From Branchiostoma belcheri (taxonomy: Eukaryota; Chordata; Leptocardii; Amphioxiformes; Branchiostomatidae): DNA of 64,000 bases. The number at the start of each line of letters is the position of its first letter. Within the stretch, counting starts at the first letter, position 1. The translations under genes and the position numbers were made by a program. The notes beneath the pieces are model-generated. The model made no database searches, was not told the DNA's origin, and saw only the letters and a list, made by a program, of their open reading frames with translations. The stretch lies in assembly GCF_001625305.1 (NCBI RefSeq), contig NW_017804243.1, positions 962,288 to 1,026,287 on the forward strand, given 5' to 3'. Shown here piece after piece: positions 1 through 12,318 of this stretch.

Positions 1-162
1 GCGCAGCACGCGTGTAATGTTATCCACATATTTGGCCTGCGTCGATAAGACTAAGAGATGTCATTGATCGGTGGTGGCAATTTTCAAAGTAGGGGTATGG
101 GCTGACAAGTGACAACTATTTTGATGCTGCTAAACATCATTTACACCTTATCTGCTGAAGGG

Positions 163-199
163 ATAATAATAATAACAAAAATAATAATAATAATAATTC
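163..199. repeat. (ATA)n-type microsatellite
   Basis: This is an imperfect run of ATAATA units broken by AACAAAA. Confidence 0.7.
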
Positions 200-1180
200 A
201 TCAAAACACTAGGGACGATTAAGTTCGTAATATAAATATATACAAAGAAATGTTTTCTAAGAAAGTTGGCCGTGGGGCCAAGTAGGGTAAAGCTACCTGG
301 TTGGCGTGAGTGTGATGACGATGTGTGACTCAAATAATTGGTCAACTTGGTCACTTCAATTGGACTAATGCTAACGCTTTTGCAATAGGATGAAGTAAAA
401 ACAGAAGTGCTACACAGGCCTTATACACAACAATGGGCCTGAGTCCTGATGCAAATACAATACAATACAAATTATAATTTTTTTCTACCCAACAGCTAAC
501 CATCTAACCATCGCCCGGCAAAAAATATGTTTAAAAAAAGTCTAACTTTGCGCGTGTGAATACTAACTGTGCACATCATCATTGGAAATGACAATGTGAA
601 CTGCTAATGTTTTCGTTCATTTTTTTTAACACGCTGGAAGCATCAGAGTCCCTGCAGCTGATAACAAAGAGGAACACGCGTGCCTGAAGTTGCAAAATTA
701 CGCAACCATTACAAAAGATGAAAGTTCACAGTAAAAATGATTAACTACGATTTCCATTATACACATGCAGTCAAACGTTAGACAAAAGCATTTCAAACAT
801 TTCCAACATCTCCAACCCACGCATTGTCATTCGCTCACCCAGGAAATGCAAGCACAGAATGACGTAATTATATGACATATGTATATGTGATAATGCACCG
901 TATCGCAGAAAACACAATTAGCTTCGCTTCTTGAGTGTTTAAGACGAAATGGCGCCACCAATTAACGAAAGCGGATACATTAACGACAGAGGATTATATA
1001 CAGGGAGGAATAATAGCGAAAGACGACTAATTACGTGACTAACTTAATATGTAGAAACAACAACAGCATAAGTGGAAGCATTGGTATGTAGGACTGAACC
1101 TTAGCCGACCTACATGTCAAATATATTACCTTTTGCTTCTGCCTTTGTATTCTAGACCTGATTGTCTTTCTTTGGTGCTG
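200..1180. other. No gene seen
   Basis: AT-rich, mostly single-copy sequence. I see no splice-bounded open frame or recognisable repeat. Confidence 0.5.
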
Positions 1181-1182
1181 AT

Positions 1183-1341
1183 GTATCCAGAACCGTGCTT
1201 TATACAGAACTATGCTCAGACACGGTTCTGGATAGTCCAAGCGTATCCAGACCTTGGACAAATCTACGTTCTTCGATACATGCAGACGATCTAGAACCGT
1301 GCCCTTACCCACAGAACTAGACAGACAAGATTCTGGATACG
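1183..1341. repeat. Cluster of inverted copies of a 15-bp word
   Basis: GTATCCAGAACCGTG (1183-1197) recurs inverted as CACGGTTCTGGATA (1220-1233). It recurs again in degenerate form at 1242, near 1287 (CTAGAACCGTGCCC) and inverted near 1330 (ATTCTGGATAC). It can form small hairpins. I cannot assign it to a family. Confidence 0.6.
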
Positions 1342-2539
1342 ATAGGAGCATCACATATTCACTGTTTGCACTTAAAAGTTGAAACGAAAACTATATGTGT
1401 GTGTTACAAATGTATGTCAGCTTTGCATTTATTCTCAACTTCCTCGGTATATTGAAAGCATTGCTCACACATAGACCCATCAGTTTGTAATCACAACAGA
1501 AAATGAAACGAAAGCGTCTCGCGTCACGGCCAGGAGTTATTTATACCACATCTCTAATACATCCTTACCAAAACATCGTCACGAAATACAGATTTCAGGG
1601 GCTGGACGACAGTGTTAGTTTCCTGCGTCAAAATAAACGCTGACGTGTTTTCATTATAAAAAGATGTAAAATTGCATGAATTCTGCCGACATGGCAGAAA
1701 AAAATGGGACATATCTTCGACCATTTCTCCCTTTCTTACTGAAACTGTCTTGAATATTGATGGAACGCGACGCAAATTATCCTCTCAAAAGTTCAACGTA
1801 TGTTATTACGTTATGTATAGTTTTCAAACACTGTTTAATAACTCCCGTAAGCTGACGATCCATATTCGGCAGTCCTGGTGCGCAAACGTGCCGTTGGCCT
1901 GACGCTGAACATGAAACATCGCTCGGGGAAATGCTATCTCATCAAGACGCCGTGACCTGTGCCAGACATCCATACGTGAATGTCATTGATCGCTCCTCCT
2001 CACGTTCATATATACCTCTCTAACAGCCGCCATCTTGGATTACGTATTAAACTTCGTGCTTTTCAAGCAATTTGGGTAAAAACCGCCGTCCGTATTGCCA
2101 TTGATTTTTCGCCCAAACCGGTTTCGGGCCTTACTCCAATATAGGAATCGGATGGGGCCAATTTTGTCGAATATAACGGCACCAATCACTGCAGATGCAG
2201 TTGGCGAGACCGTGCGGTAATTTATCTATCATCTCAAACGCTGCAAATCGCCATCGTTTTCTAATCAAATTTGCAGGGACACTAATGGCAGCCGGGCCGC
2301 TCGGCGTATAAATCTTTAGCACACTGACGCTCGGAATTTTACTGCATGCAGCACAGCTAGACAGCTAGACTGCGTTTGGCTGTTATCGTTTTATTTTTGA
2401 GTTGTTTAAACAGGCGTGTTGACTTGGGGTCCCAGTAAAAGACAACACAGAAGTCACGCACCTGGCTACCAAGGACCGTGAAAAAACTGTGGAAAACCTT
2501 TGTTGTCAAAAAAGAAATGGGTGGTCAAAATAAGAACGT
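1342..2539. other. No gene seen
   Basis: Single-copy-looking intergenic sequence with short fortuitous open frames only. Confidence 0.5.
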
Positions 2540-3175
2540 TTTAAAAGGAATGTTAACGCTCTTGAATATCAAAACGAGTAAACCTTACTTTCGTCTACTC
2601 GCAAATGAAAGCGTGAATTTTTTTGTTATTTCTGTCATGAAAACAATTCAGATGAGTCTAAGGCAATGGTTGGTCGAAGGGCAAAATCAAATGACTTCGA
2701 ACCAACTTTCTGCCCTTGAATTTCAAAACGAGTAGTCCATATTCATCCACTCTCAAATAAATGAAGGCATAGATTGTTGTTCTTTAATTCCTGCCATTCA
2801 AGTAATTCTGATGCATCTAAAGCAATGGATGGCCGAAGGGCAAAAAAAGACACTTCGAACCAAGGTTTTTAAACTTTCTGCCCTTGAATATAAAAACGAG
2901 TAGTCTAAATTCACCCACTCTCAAATGAATGCATAGATTGTTGTTCTTCCTGCCATTAAAGTAATTCTAATGCATCTAAAGCAATGGATGGTCGAAAGGG
3001 CAAATAAAAAGACCCTTCGAACCAATGTTTAGAAACTGCCATTGAATATCAAATGAAAAAATAAAATCAAATTATGTCTACTTTCATCCACTCGCAGATG
3101 AATTATTAGATTTTTTTTCTATTTCTGTCATTTTCTGTCATTCTGATGAATTTACAGCAATGTGTATATTGTCTG
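2540..3175. repeat. Degenerate tandem repeat, about four units of about 160 bp
   Basis: Each unit carries, in order, TTGAATATCAAAACGAGTA, a 'tccactctcaaatgaa' segment, a 'tctgtcat/ctgccat' segment, 'aagcaatggatggtcgaagggcaaa' and 'acttcgaaccaa'. Units start near 2560, 2717, 2885 and 3047 and diverge toward the right. The small frame at 2478-2735 only reads across this array. Confidence 0.8.
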
Positions 3176-3490
3176 CCAGCATGACCTTCGTGTAATTGTC
3201 TTTGTATTGAATTGTATGGGCCAAAAGTACTAACGAAACTCTGATTTATGTGCTATAATTAGGTTTGTAGGTGAACAACCCTTAAATCTTCATCTGGACC
3301 TGTCTAGGAGATAGACCATCAGACCACTGACCACTACCGGATACGTATCAGGAACGAGCTACATGTTCAGTTACCCCACACGTTATACACAGACTATAAA
3401 CATGACTCAATGTGTACTGTTCACAATGTTGTAACAATACCTATGTATGTCACAATATTCGTGAATAGTTTCATCAGGTTGGTAAGACAC
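3176..3490. other. No gene seen
   Basis: Intergenic sequence with no recognised feature. Confidence 0.5.
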
Positions 3491-3683
3491 TGAGTAAAGA
3501 GATTATTTTTACACAATCAAGTCTTTTTATTCAGTCAATGTTTCGGTGACCGTCTGTCACCTTCCTCAGGGCAATTCTGACTGGTTCATACTGCCAAGAG
3601 GAAGGTGACAGACGTGACAGACGGTCACCGAAACGTCGGCTTAATAAGAAGACTTGGTTGTGTAAAAATAGTCTCTTTACTCA
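3491..3683. mobile_element. Foldback (palindromic) element, 193 bp
   Basis: The left arm begins TGAGTAAAGAGATTATTTTT and the right arm ends AAAATAGTCTCTTTACTCA, its inverse. The arms pair over most of about 80 bp each, including TTTCGGTGACCGTCTGTCAC against its complement. The loop is about 25 bp. The shape is that of a foldback MITE. The target duplication is not clear. Confidence 0.8.
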
Positions 3684-5529
3684 ATGACAATGTCACAATA
3701 TTGTTTACGATTGGTACTGCATTGTTACAGTAACAGCTAGCTCCAGTGCACAGTAAAGAAGTCATATTAGCCCTGATGAAGATGACAGACGGTTATCGAC
3801 TCATGTAAAAAGGAATGGCTGTGAATAAAAGAAATTTACTATTCATAGATATGTGCAGGAACATGCTAGAACACAGTACCCATGAAATATATCCATTATA
3901 ACATTTATACTTGGAACTAACTAATGCACAAGTTGAAACCAAATCCCTGGACGACGTACGGGTAATCCCATAAATAGTTGATAAAGTTCGGTGCTTTCTA
4001 AAAGACTTTATGTTTATTGGGAGGCCCCCTAACTCGTAAAGTTTCCTTGTTCCTTGACCTTTTGAGCTGTTTTGCACCACGCTTTCCTGCTGACGATAGC
4101 ATCTCTAGTGGAATAGCTTACCCCCGGTCGCAGGCAATGTCACGGTAGGTTCATACACCATTTGCACTAAAGCGACAGATAAAGGCCCGGGGTTTGACTA
4201 ATGTGGAGCCCAGTCGTGAGGTGTAAACCCCTCCGACATCCAGCCTGCCCTGTTGCTCCCTGCCAGAACAAGCATCAGCTGCTGGGTCCCTGGTGGTGCA
4301 TTAAGAAAGCTCACTTTTAAAGCCCAAATGTTTTTATGAACGCTATCAACTTGGTGATATCGTTAAGCCTATGTAACAGCAATGCCAATAGATTGCTGGC
4401 GGTGTCAAGCTTATCAAGTTCAATAGAAAATTACAAGCCTGGCCGTGACTCACAGCGCATGCAAACTAGGAATTACTTACTACATTTCACTGTCTGACAA
4501 CCATGGCGAGATGAACAGATATATTACAGAAGTTGGTTGTGCCAGCTGCTCATTTGGACCCATTTGCACAAATATACCACCAACCTTTGTAGGCCCGTTC
4601 GGATGTTCTTGCAATAGGGCAATCTTGCATAGTTAAATTTATAGTTTTTGTCAGTTACTGCTTCTGTGTTTACGTTTAGTTGTAGGAAATTTAAAGGCCT
4701 TGGATAGACAAAATCCTCTCTGTCTTCCCTCAGTACACTCTTATTGTGTATTTTTTTCTTTGTATTGGCTTTTATCATATGCGAAATAAAGAATACGAAA
4801 AATTAGACTTATGTAAACTGCTTGCTCAACTTTATCCTGACACACGAGAGAGAGCAGGCCGTATTTCATCCACAATATGGTGGAGCAAATCACCGCATTC
4901 TGACAAGATACGTTATCTCAAACTTGCTTTGGAATCTTCTTTAACTGTGACAAAAGTTGTAATAAGGTCTACACTGTGAAAAAAAGTTTATGCAGGAGTC
5001 TTCACCGCCAAAAAAAAACATCCCCAGTTATAGTTGAAGCTTGAGAAGACAAACAACGTGCATGACAGTTTGTAGCTCGCCTCATGCGGCCCACCCACCC
5101 CGAAGCAATCATCGATTTATAAGCTGCCGTAATCTCAGTCATGTCACTTCCTACACATTGGTACGCGTGTGATGAATTAATGCATCCCGATGCTCGCTCA
5201 GGCTGCAGATGAGCTGAATATTCACATCCTAAACGTTTCAATCACCTGTAACTGGTCAAAATTACACAATCGACTGGTTTGGGGATTTTGTTTACTTCAG
5301 TGCCTGCACGTTTTGCATCGATACGTTGAAAAGAAGGTATGCTCTCTAACAAAATATATTACGTTTCATTCAGGGACATCAGATTAAATGTTGCCGCGGC
5401 AATCTGACCGTTGGTCTGGTAATAAAGTCTGTCAGTAATGCAGAACGTCAGTCACCGGTGGTCGTGCATATCTTTGCTGACCGTGTATCAGTACTGACGG
5501 CATTGAACAACTACCACAAGATGCAGGGT
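3684..5529. other. No gene seen
   Basis: Mixed composition and no convincing coding exon on either strand. Confidence 0.5.
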
Positions 5530-5862
5530 TTGCTACAGAAAGCTTCAGTACTTGCCGTAGTTTACAGAAGCTTCAGTACTTGCCGTATAAATGGCATTGG
5601 ACAACCACTACAATAACAGCAAGAGCCAAAGTTTACAGAAAGCTTCCGTATAAATGACATTGGACAACCACTACAATAACAGCAAGAGCCAAAGTTTACA
5701 GAGAGCTTCAGTACTTGCCGTATAAATGGCATTGGACAACCACTACAATTACAGCAAGGGCCAAAGTTTACAGAGAGCTTCAGTACTTGCCGTATAAATG
5801 GCATTGGACAACCACTACAATTACAGCAAGGGCCAAAGTTTACAGAAATCTTCGGTGCTTGC
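5530..5862. repeat. Tandem repeat, about 72-bp unit, four to five copies
   Basis: The unit reads roughly 'agcttcagtacttgccgtataaatggcattgg' followed by 'acaaccactacaa' and 'acagcaagrgccaaagtttacag'. Copies start near 5541, 5568, 5641, 5705 and 5779. The cysteine-rich frame on the minus strand across it is a by-product of the repeat. Confidence 0.88.
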
Positions 5863-6557
5863 TGAAGCATCATTGCCAGAAAGATCAACGACTTCTGGAG
5901 CAGAAACTAGTCACGCAATCGTAGCATGCATTGATACTAACAGGTTTGTAAGCATGTAATTATTTTTACATGTAAGTAACGTTATCCTGAATATGTCTAA
6001 AATGTTCCCAGTGGTGGTCAAAAGAAACAATAACAAGTAAACCCTTTGCAAAATGGCCAAAATTCTTGCCTAGTTGTGTTTCCTAAAGAGATTACATTTG
6101 TATGCCGTGTTCCTTGTAAGCAGGGTGTGTGTGCTTCCAATATTAATGTACAAAAAAAGAGACAAAATCGTAAAGAGCATACATTCACCGATACAACGGT
6201 TGCTGCTAGTACCCCTTTGGTATGCTGATCCACGTTTCTAAAGATTCAAGAAACGTTCCCTTACTGCAATTACAGAACAACTTTGATACCAACTCAAAAG
6301 CTGCACAACCGAGGCGAGTGTCTTTGACGACCTGTGCTCTTGGTTTAGCTGTAAATCATGTGATGATAATGATAAAAGGGGTGGATTTATGGAGAAAGAT
6401 AAGAGGCCCGGCAGCGGACGGCTGCACTGTGTCATATGACTCTTTGGTCGTATGACGGCGAACGATGGACTGACTGTGTGTTTATTCTAATGTAATAAGA
6501 TTAATGATCTGTCTTCATATAAAGATACACGAACAAGGTGCAATTATTATCTCTGCG
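5863..6557. other. No gene seen
   Basis: Intergenic sequence with no recognised feature. Confidence 0.5.
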
Positions 6558-6921
6558 TTAAAGGCACCCAATGCAGTTTTTAGGGCTTGAAAACCAGAGT
6601 TTTAAAAATCAATATTTTAGTCACTAATCTACATACTAAGTTGAAACAATACTATTGTACTGTATAGCGACATTCGTGGAACAAAAATGTGGAAAATTAT
6701 GACGGAAAATTGTTGCTGGAAGGGCACTGGCCTGATTTCTAGGGTACCACCAAGAAAGTATAGGACTCATCTTGGGGATTGTTCTGCAGTTTTAAACGCC
6801 CAAGGTATGAAATACTGATTTAAATGTTCTAATGTGGAGCAGTACGTGACAACATCACACAGACTGCCTTATTCAGAATATTTCCAGTTTTGCCACCAAG
6901 AATTTGCATTGGATACCTTTA
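6558..6921. mobile_element. TTAAAGGCA foldback MITE, copy 1
   Basis: It has terminal inverted repeats TTAAAGGCACCCAATGCA (left) and TTGCATTGGATACCTTTAA (right) and is 364 bp long. The family recurs at 11932-12318 and 31923-32275, and as partial copies at 11451-11931 and 31391-31692. The internal word GGTACCACCAA is shared. There is no coding capacity. Confidence 0.75.
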
Positions 6922-7877
6922 AGAAGACGACGAGATAGAGAGTGAGAGCATAGCAGACAAACTGTAAATGGTTCGAATTCCTGCGTCAAAAAATTCGGAG
7001 ATGCTGGTTCTACAAAATAGACTTCTACCCTCAGGACACTGGAATGGACTGTCCATTGGGCCGATTGGAAAACCACGGGAGATTATTTCAAAGTACACAA
7101 ATCTCTCTCAAGAGTTTCCCCTGACCGTATCTTACTCCTGTGGTTACAGTAGCTTTTAGATATACCTTTAAAACGCCATTCTATTTATAGCACACCCAAG
7201 GCAAGACGGTCCTCAGTTCTCGTAAAGCGTGTTTGGTCTTTATGGACTTTTTACCTATCTAGATTCCAATCGCCATTTCGGAAACGTCCCAGACCAACAA
7301 CGTAAATCAAACTTAAGAACCAGATAAATAGTGGGATCCGTTGCACTATGAACACAGTGAAGGACCAGGTTTATTATTTTCTGGTAATATTTTTGTCCTC
7401 CGTCTAAGATTTATTGTTTAATGTCTGAATGTCCTGTTAATATCTATCTTATGCTAAGGAAGGTCACAATTCCCGACCCGGGCCCCAGCAGGGCAGTTTC
7501 TGGAAACAAAAAGTATGATGTAAAAAAAGTCGAAAAAACGAATCATACGTACTATTTGTATATACTGTTGACATAAATTGTTTATTTTCAGCTCACGCAA
7601 ACAGCCAGGCCGGGCCCCGGTTTGGAAATGTGACCTTAGAATTAGTTTGCGAAAGAAATGTAAAACACAGAAAAAAAGTATCACTCTGACTTGGTCTTCA
7701 GCCAAATCTGAACATTTAGTCACGTAAATCCAACAACCAATCATGAGATATCCTGGTGGTCCAATAACACAGATTACTCATCAGCGGGCTCCACCAATAA
7801 ATGCCGCGCAAAAACAAATTGAATATCCGATGGGCAGATTCACCAATATGGCGGTCTCCTGGGATCTATGGCAAACA
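6922..7877. other. No gene seen
   Basis: Intergenic sequence with no recognised feature. Confidence 0.5.
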
Positions 7878-8275
7878 TTAGGCCATGTTGATTTGATTAT
7901 ATGGATGACATCCTCTGGGAACCCCAAAACTGATGCGCGCGTGCGAATAAAAAAAGTTTTGCAAAAAAAGTTACTTTTATTATGAAATCTACGTGGTCAT
8001 AAAGGTTGAACAAATGACACAGAATATGGTTTGGCGAATGATCTACTCTTCAAATTCATTTCTGTACATTTTCGTCTTTTTGTTTGATTTTGGCATTCTA
8101 CGACATTGGTATCGTATATCGTTTTTTAATTTTTTTTGCAACTTACGGTATTTATTTGCTCATTTTGCAGCTGTTTTGTACGATTTACAGTATGGTTGAA
8201 AACTTTTTTTTGGATATGGCCGAAAATTCATGCGCGCGCGGATGTCATCCATAAAATAAAAAAAACATGGCCTTA
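7878..8275. mobile_element. GGCCATGTTGA MITE, copy 1 (TTA target duplication)
   Basis: The element spans 7881-8272, with ends GGCCATGTTGATTTGATTAT and the partial inverse AAAACATGGCC, flanked by direct TTA repeats at 7878-7880 and 8273-8275. Inside the ends, ATGGATGACATCC is mirrored by GGATGTCATCCAT. A 3-bp TWA duplication suits PIF/Harbinger-type mobilisation. Related copies lie at 28547-28948 (opposite orientation) and 58400-58753. Confidence 0.85.
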
Positions 8276-8356
8276 GAGTTAATCTTCAGAGCCCGACAGA
8301 TAACCTCCATGTGACGAGTTCACTGTGTCGTGACAAGCCTGTCCTTGCTTTTTAAA

Positions 8357-8700
8357 GCTGTAAACACCTGTTAATGTTTCTGAACAAAAGGTGAAATGAT
8401 CGCATGCATTAAAGTCTCAATCCTGTGTGTGTGTCCTAGAAAGGAGACACGAAGGGAGGGAAGGAACAAAACTTCGTCATCGCTGTAAATGATATCTAAT
8501 TGCGATAACAAAAATATTACGAAAAAATGTACACATTGTACTGTTCATATTAAGCAGACAGCTGTAAGCACCTGTTAATGTTTCTGAACAAAAGGTAAAA
8601 TGATCGTAGACATAAAAGTCTCCGTCCTAGGGAGGAGAGACACGAAGGGAGGGACGGAACAAAACTTCGACATCACCCTTACCGATATTTGATTGTCCTA
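8357..8700. repeat. Tandem duplication, about 210-bp unit
   Basis: 'gctgtaaacacctgttaatg' at about 8358 is repeated as 'gctgtaagcacctgttaatg' at about 8563. Each is followed by TTTCTGAACAAAAGGT, GGAGACACGAAGGGAGGGA and 'ggaacaaaacttcg'. The second unit is truncated. A piece of the linker (TTGCGATAACAAAAATATTACGA) recurs near 8969. Confidence 0.85.
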
Positions 8701-10714
8701 TGGAGGAGACATTGAACATTTCGATGGCAAACACTCACAGCCACTCCCCAGTACCATATCTCGCACGATTGTAAAACGAATATTATTTCTAATATTCTGA
8801 GACGGAGAATAGGATTTTAATGATATATATATTGTGGAATGTCATTGTCATTGTCCATAACCTCATAGTTCTACGGTTCTCTCGTGTTTATTAGATAATG
8901 TACATCTTGCAAATGCCTTGCAAATTCAGTTCACGGTCGAACTGCGACAAACTAATAAATGTATCTTGTATTGCGATAACAAAAATATTACGAAAGATGA
9001 AGACATTGTACTGTTTGTGTGGTGGATCTAAGAGAATGTCCATTACTTTGCATGCAAAGATAAACCTAATTTTATAGGTTTCGGAACAAGCAGTCTCTCA
9101 AGAATACAAAGTTTACCAAAACGTGAGCTTGAGCGTCAGAAAGCGCTCAAACTTTTGAATTTCAGATTCGAATTCGTTACAAACGAGCCTCAATGACGAT
9201 GCAGTAAATCAACTGTTTTTGAACATAACGTCCTGTTAACGACATCACGGGGGTTTAGAACAGTCCATCACGCTCCGAAGTTTTACGTTTTTCCCACATT
9301 TTTACAACCTCGTTTTAGCTGGCAGACATGATCTTTGGTACGGAGATACTTTCCTACAGCCTCGGGCAATGAGGCCACGCTGGCATTTATTGCATTCTAT
9401 GTGTAACACGGATCAAAAGTCGCCAATTTCGCTTAATTTGGGTTAGATGACCCAAAACCTCTAAATCACAGACCCTGCAGGGTAGACTACCGCCTTCATG
9501 CATCCAAATGTGATTCGGAGATGCAGGTAGAATACAATTAGTAAAAAGCGACCAAACAACCGTAAGGGGGGGGGGGTACTTCCTCTCCTTAAGAGCTTAC
9601 AGACAAGCTTAAGTTCGTAAAAACTTTTATATCTGTTTCCAAGCGCGTACAACGGTATAGAACTGCATAGAGTATGAGTACGCTAGAAGTAAGAATTGAA
9701 GAATTGACATTGAAGCACGTTCAATGCGGTGCACTAATAAAATGCGTAACAAAAGGTACAATTTTCTGGCGCAGTGCCCTTGTTACAAAACAGCAGCTAT
9801 ATAAAACAGTAGTAAGAAAGAAAGTCTGCGCCATAACAATGAGGGTAATAACAACCAATGTCTATATCAAGTCTTGGCTCTATATCAAGATATATTGGCA
9901 TAGGATAAAGCCCGAACATAAAAATGCAAAGAATGAGATGCTTTATAATCCTGTAACGAGAAGGCATTCTGCATGTATGTAAATCAAACACTATGACATC
10001 CTTTGTCGTAGCACACAAGTCTCGATGGCAAGCAAAGCGGGGGACCAAATCATAGTTAGCGATAACGCGTTTTGAAATCCACAATATAGTTTCAAAAAGA
10101 AGAGAATCTTCGACTCTGGGTTGATATTAGAGCTAACATTGGTAGTCTTGGTAGACGGTTTCATATCTGTAATTGTCGTTTTTGCTATTTGTTTGTCATT
10201 ATGTGCAGTAGTACTATACACATGTTCGTTTAATTCTCCCTTATTACGCCACATGGAGGAAGGAATACTACAAATGCAACTAACGGTGAGGATTGATCTG
10301 TCTGATGATATAATGGTCCAAACGTTTCCTATCGCATACCATGCAGATGCACTACAAGCAAAGCATTGGTCATGAAACTACATATAAAATTTGTTGGAAA
10401 GGGCGCTAATAAAGCAAAGGAGTGTTCAAATATTTGATTACTATTCACATCAAACCCTGGCAATGGCATGCTATTTGCCAGTAGCGCGATAGCTCGATTC
10501 GACCTATAAGGTCTTTGAAGAAGAGTGCATAGAAAGTTGCAGTGCCTCCAGGCCACTGACTGGTCCTGTAGATCATCAGCATTCACCCGAGTTCCCTGAT
10601 GTAACGGGAACTCAGCGCGCCGGCCATGCGGGAGGAACGCCGCCCTGATTTTGAGGGCCAGATAACATCGGGCAATGGCGCGGCCAGTCGTGCTGGGCCG
10701 GGGGGGGGGCGATA
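8701..10714. other. No gene seen
   Basis: Contains a G run near 9567 and another near 10700. Short frames exist on both strands near 9.7-10.8 kb, but none has splice context or a recognisable product. Confidence 0.45.
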
Positions 10715-11200
10715 GTTGTGTATCTGCGCCTGTTGGGACGTAGGAAGGGGTTTGTGCAGTTGAAGGTTTCAGTGCTGGTGGCCAAGCGTCAGTCATAGAA
10801 TATTAAGAAGTAACAGTTCGTTGCCAATGTCTATATGGCATTCACCTGTAAGATTATGGGAGCCTGAAACAATCTATTTGTCTGTCTGTGTCTAGTCTTG
10901 CATAGGAAAGAGGTTCATTTTGGTTAAAGGGTTCAGTGCTAGTGGCCAAGTGTCAGTCATGTAATATTTAGAGGTAACAGTTCGTTGCCAATGTTTATGA
11001 CATTTAAGATTGAGGGAGCCCGAAATAAACTAGCTGTGTGTCTGCGCCTGTTGGGACGTAAGAAGGGTGTTCATGTGCCTACAGGATTCAGTACTAGTGG
11101 TTATGTGTCAGTCATAGAATATTTAGAGGTAACATTTCATTGCCAACGCATATAATATTGACCTATAAGTTTCAGGGAGCCTGAAACAACGCCCATTGGT
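10715..11200. repeat. Tandem repeat, three units of about 160 bp
   Basis: Each unit contains 'ttcagtgctagtggccaagtgtcagtcat', 'aatatttagaggtaacagttc' and 'gttgccaatg', and ends with 'gggagcctgaaa'. Units 1 and 3 also share 'tctgcgcctgttgggacgta', which unit 2 lacks. Confidence 0.85.
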
Positions 11201-11450
11201 CGTCTACAAATATCGCCACTGCTTCGGTATAAGTACGTTTAAAACATTCCTTCCCCGACCAGACAAATGATACACCCCTAATGGAAAAAGGCAAAACAGT
11301 TTTCCGTGCCACTTGGATGAGCTATGACGAGTGATCATTTATCTCAATGTGACAGTCGGTTCTTCTTACAAAGCAATCATAAGTGCAACTACCGCAGACG
11401 CTACGATGTCGTGCCCATACTGATGACTGTGGAATTACGCCAGTCCAAAT

Positions 11451-11931
11451 ATAGTCTGAACGACATTATCGTTCTAACATTGCACTTATAGTGCTAACAG
11501 GGGAAACAACCCCAAAGACCACTTCCGTTGCGACAGCCGTACCAGACCGTAATAGTACACGACAAGCAAGGGACAAGCTTTTGACCCTATAAATATTAAA
11601 GGCTATTCTTACGTAGATATTCTTACGTCAGTCCAACTAACAAACGACATTATCGTTCTCACATCACACTTATGGTGCTAAAAGGGGGAATAACCCAAAA
11701 GACTGGTTCCTTTCCGACAACCGCATCATTCCGTGTCGTACACGACAAGAAAAGGGACATACTTTTGTCCCTATAAATGTTATAAAGGCAATTACAGGGC
11801 AGCAAAACAAAAGATATTTTAGATGAGAGTAAATCTGTCTGATATGGATATTTACTGTCATGTTTAACACAACCGTGCCAGTCTGGAATCGTACACGACA
11901 AGCAAAGGGACAAACTTTTGACCCTATAAAT
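11451..11931. repeat. Partial, tandemly arranged TTAAAGGCA-family copies
   Basis: 'aacgacattatcgttct' occurs at about 11459 and 11645. 'gtacacgacaagcaaaggga' followed by 'ccctataaatgtt' occurs near 11555, 11737 and 11889. The middle unit contains the family's left-end segment (AAAGGCAATTACAGGG, then CAAAACAAAAGATATTTT). Confidence 0.75.
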
Positions 11932-12318
11932 GTTTAAGGCATCCAATGCAATTTAAAGGCGGCAAAACAAAATAATTTTAAATGAGGATATCTGTCTTAT
12001 ATGGACATTTACTGCCACTTTTTATCACATTTTTTGTCAGATTGTATACTCGAAGCGATTGAAACAGCCCCATAGCAAGTTAAGTAAGAAGTACCTTAAT
12101 TGTTGGGAAAGCCAAGAAATAGTTAGGACCAACGAACGATACGAAACAAGTTGAGTTAGCAAACATTTTCCGTCAGCGCCATGGCATGTTTGTCTCGCAG
12201 ATATCAGTATGCTGTGAGTAGTTTGGGTTGATTCAACTTACTACATTTAAAATATGACCAGAAAATTGACTTTCAGAATACAGATTTACTGTCCTGAAAT
12301 TGCTTTAGGTGCCTCTAA
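11932..12318. mobile_element. TTAAAGGCA foldback MITE, copy 2
   Basis: The left end is TTTAAGGCATCCAATGCAAT and the right end is GAAATTGCTTTAGGTGCCTC. The interior matches the reverse complement of the 31923-32275 copy (shared TCGCAGATATCAGT and GACCAGAAAATTGACTTT). Confidence 0.75.

Noticed and set aside
5562..5924. Cysteine-rich repeat protein on the minus strand
   Set aside because: By-product of the 72-bp tandem repeat.
10329..10796. 155-codon minus-strand frame
   Set aside because: Lies in G+C-rich sequence and overlaps the start of a tandem repeat. No family resemblance.
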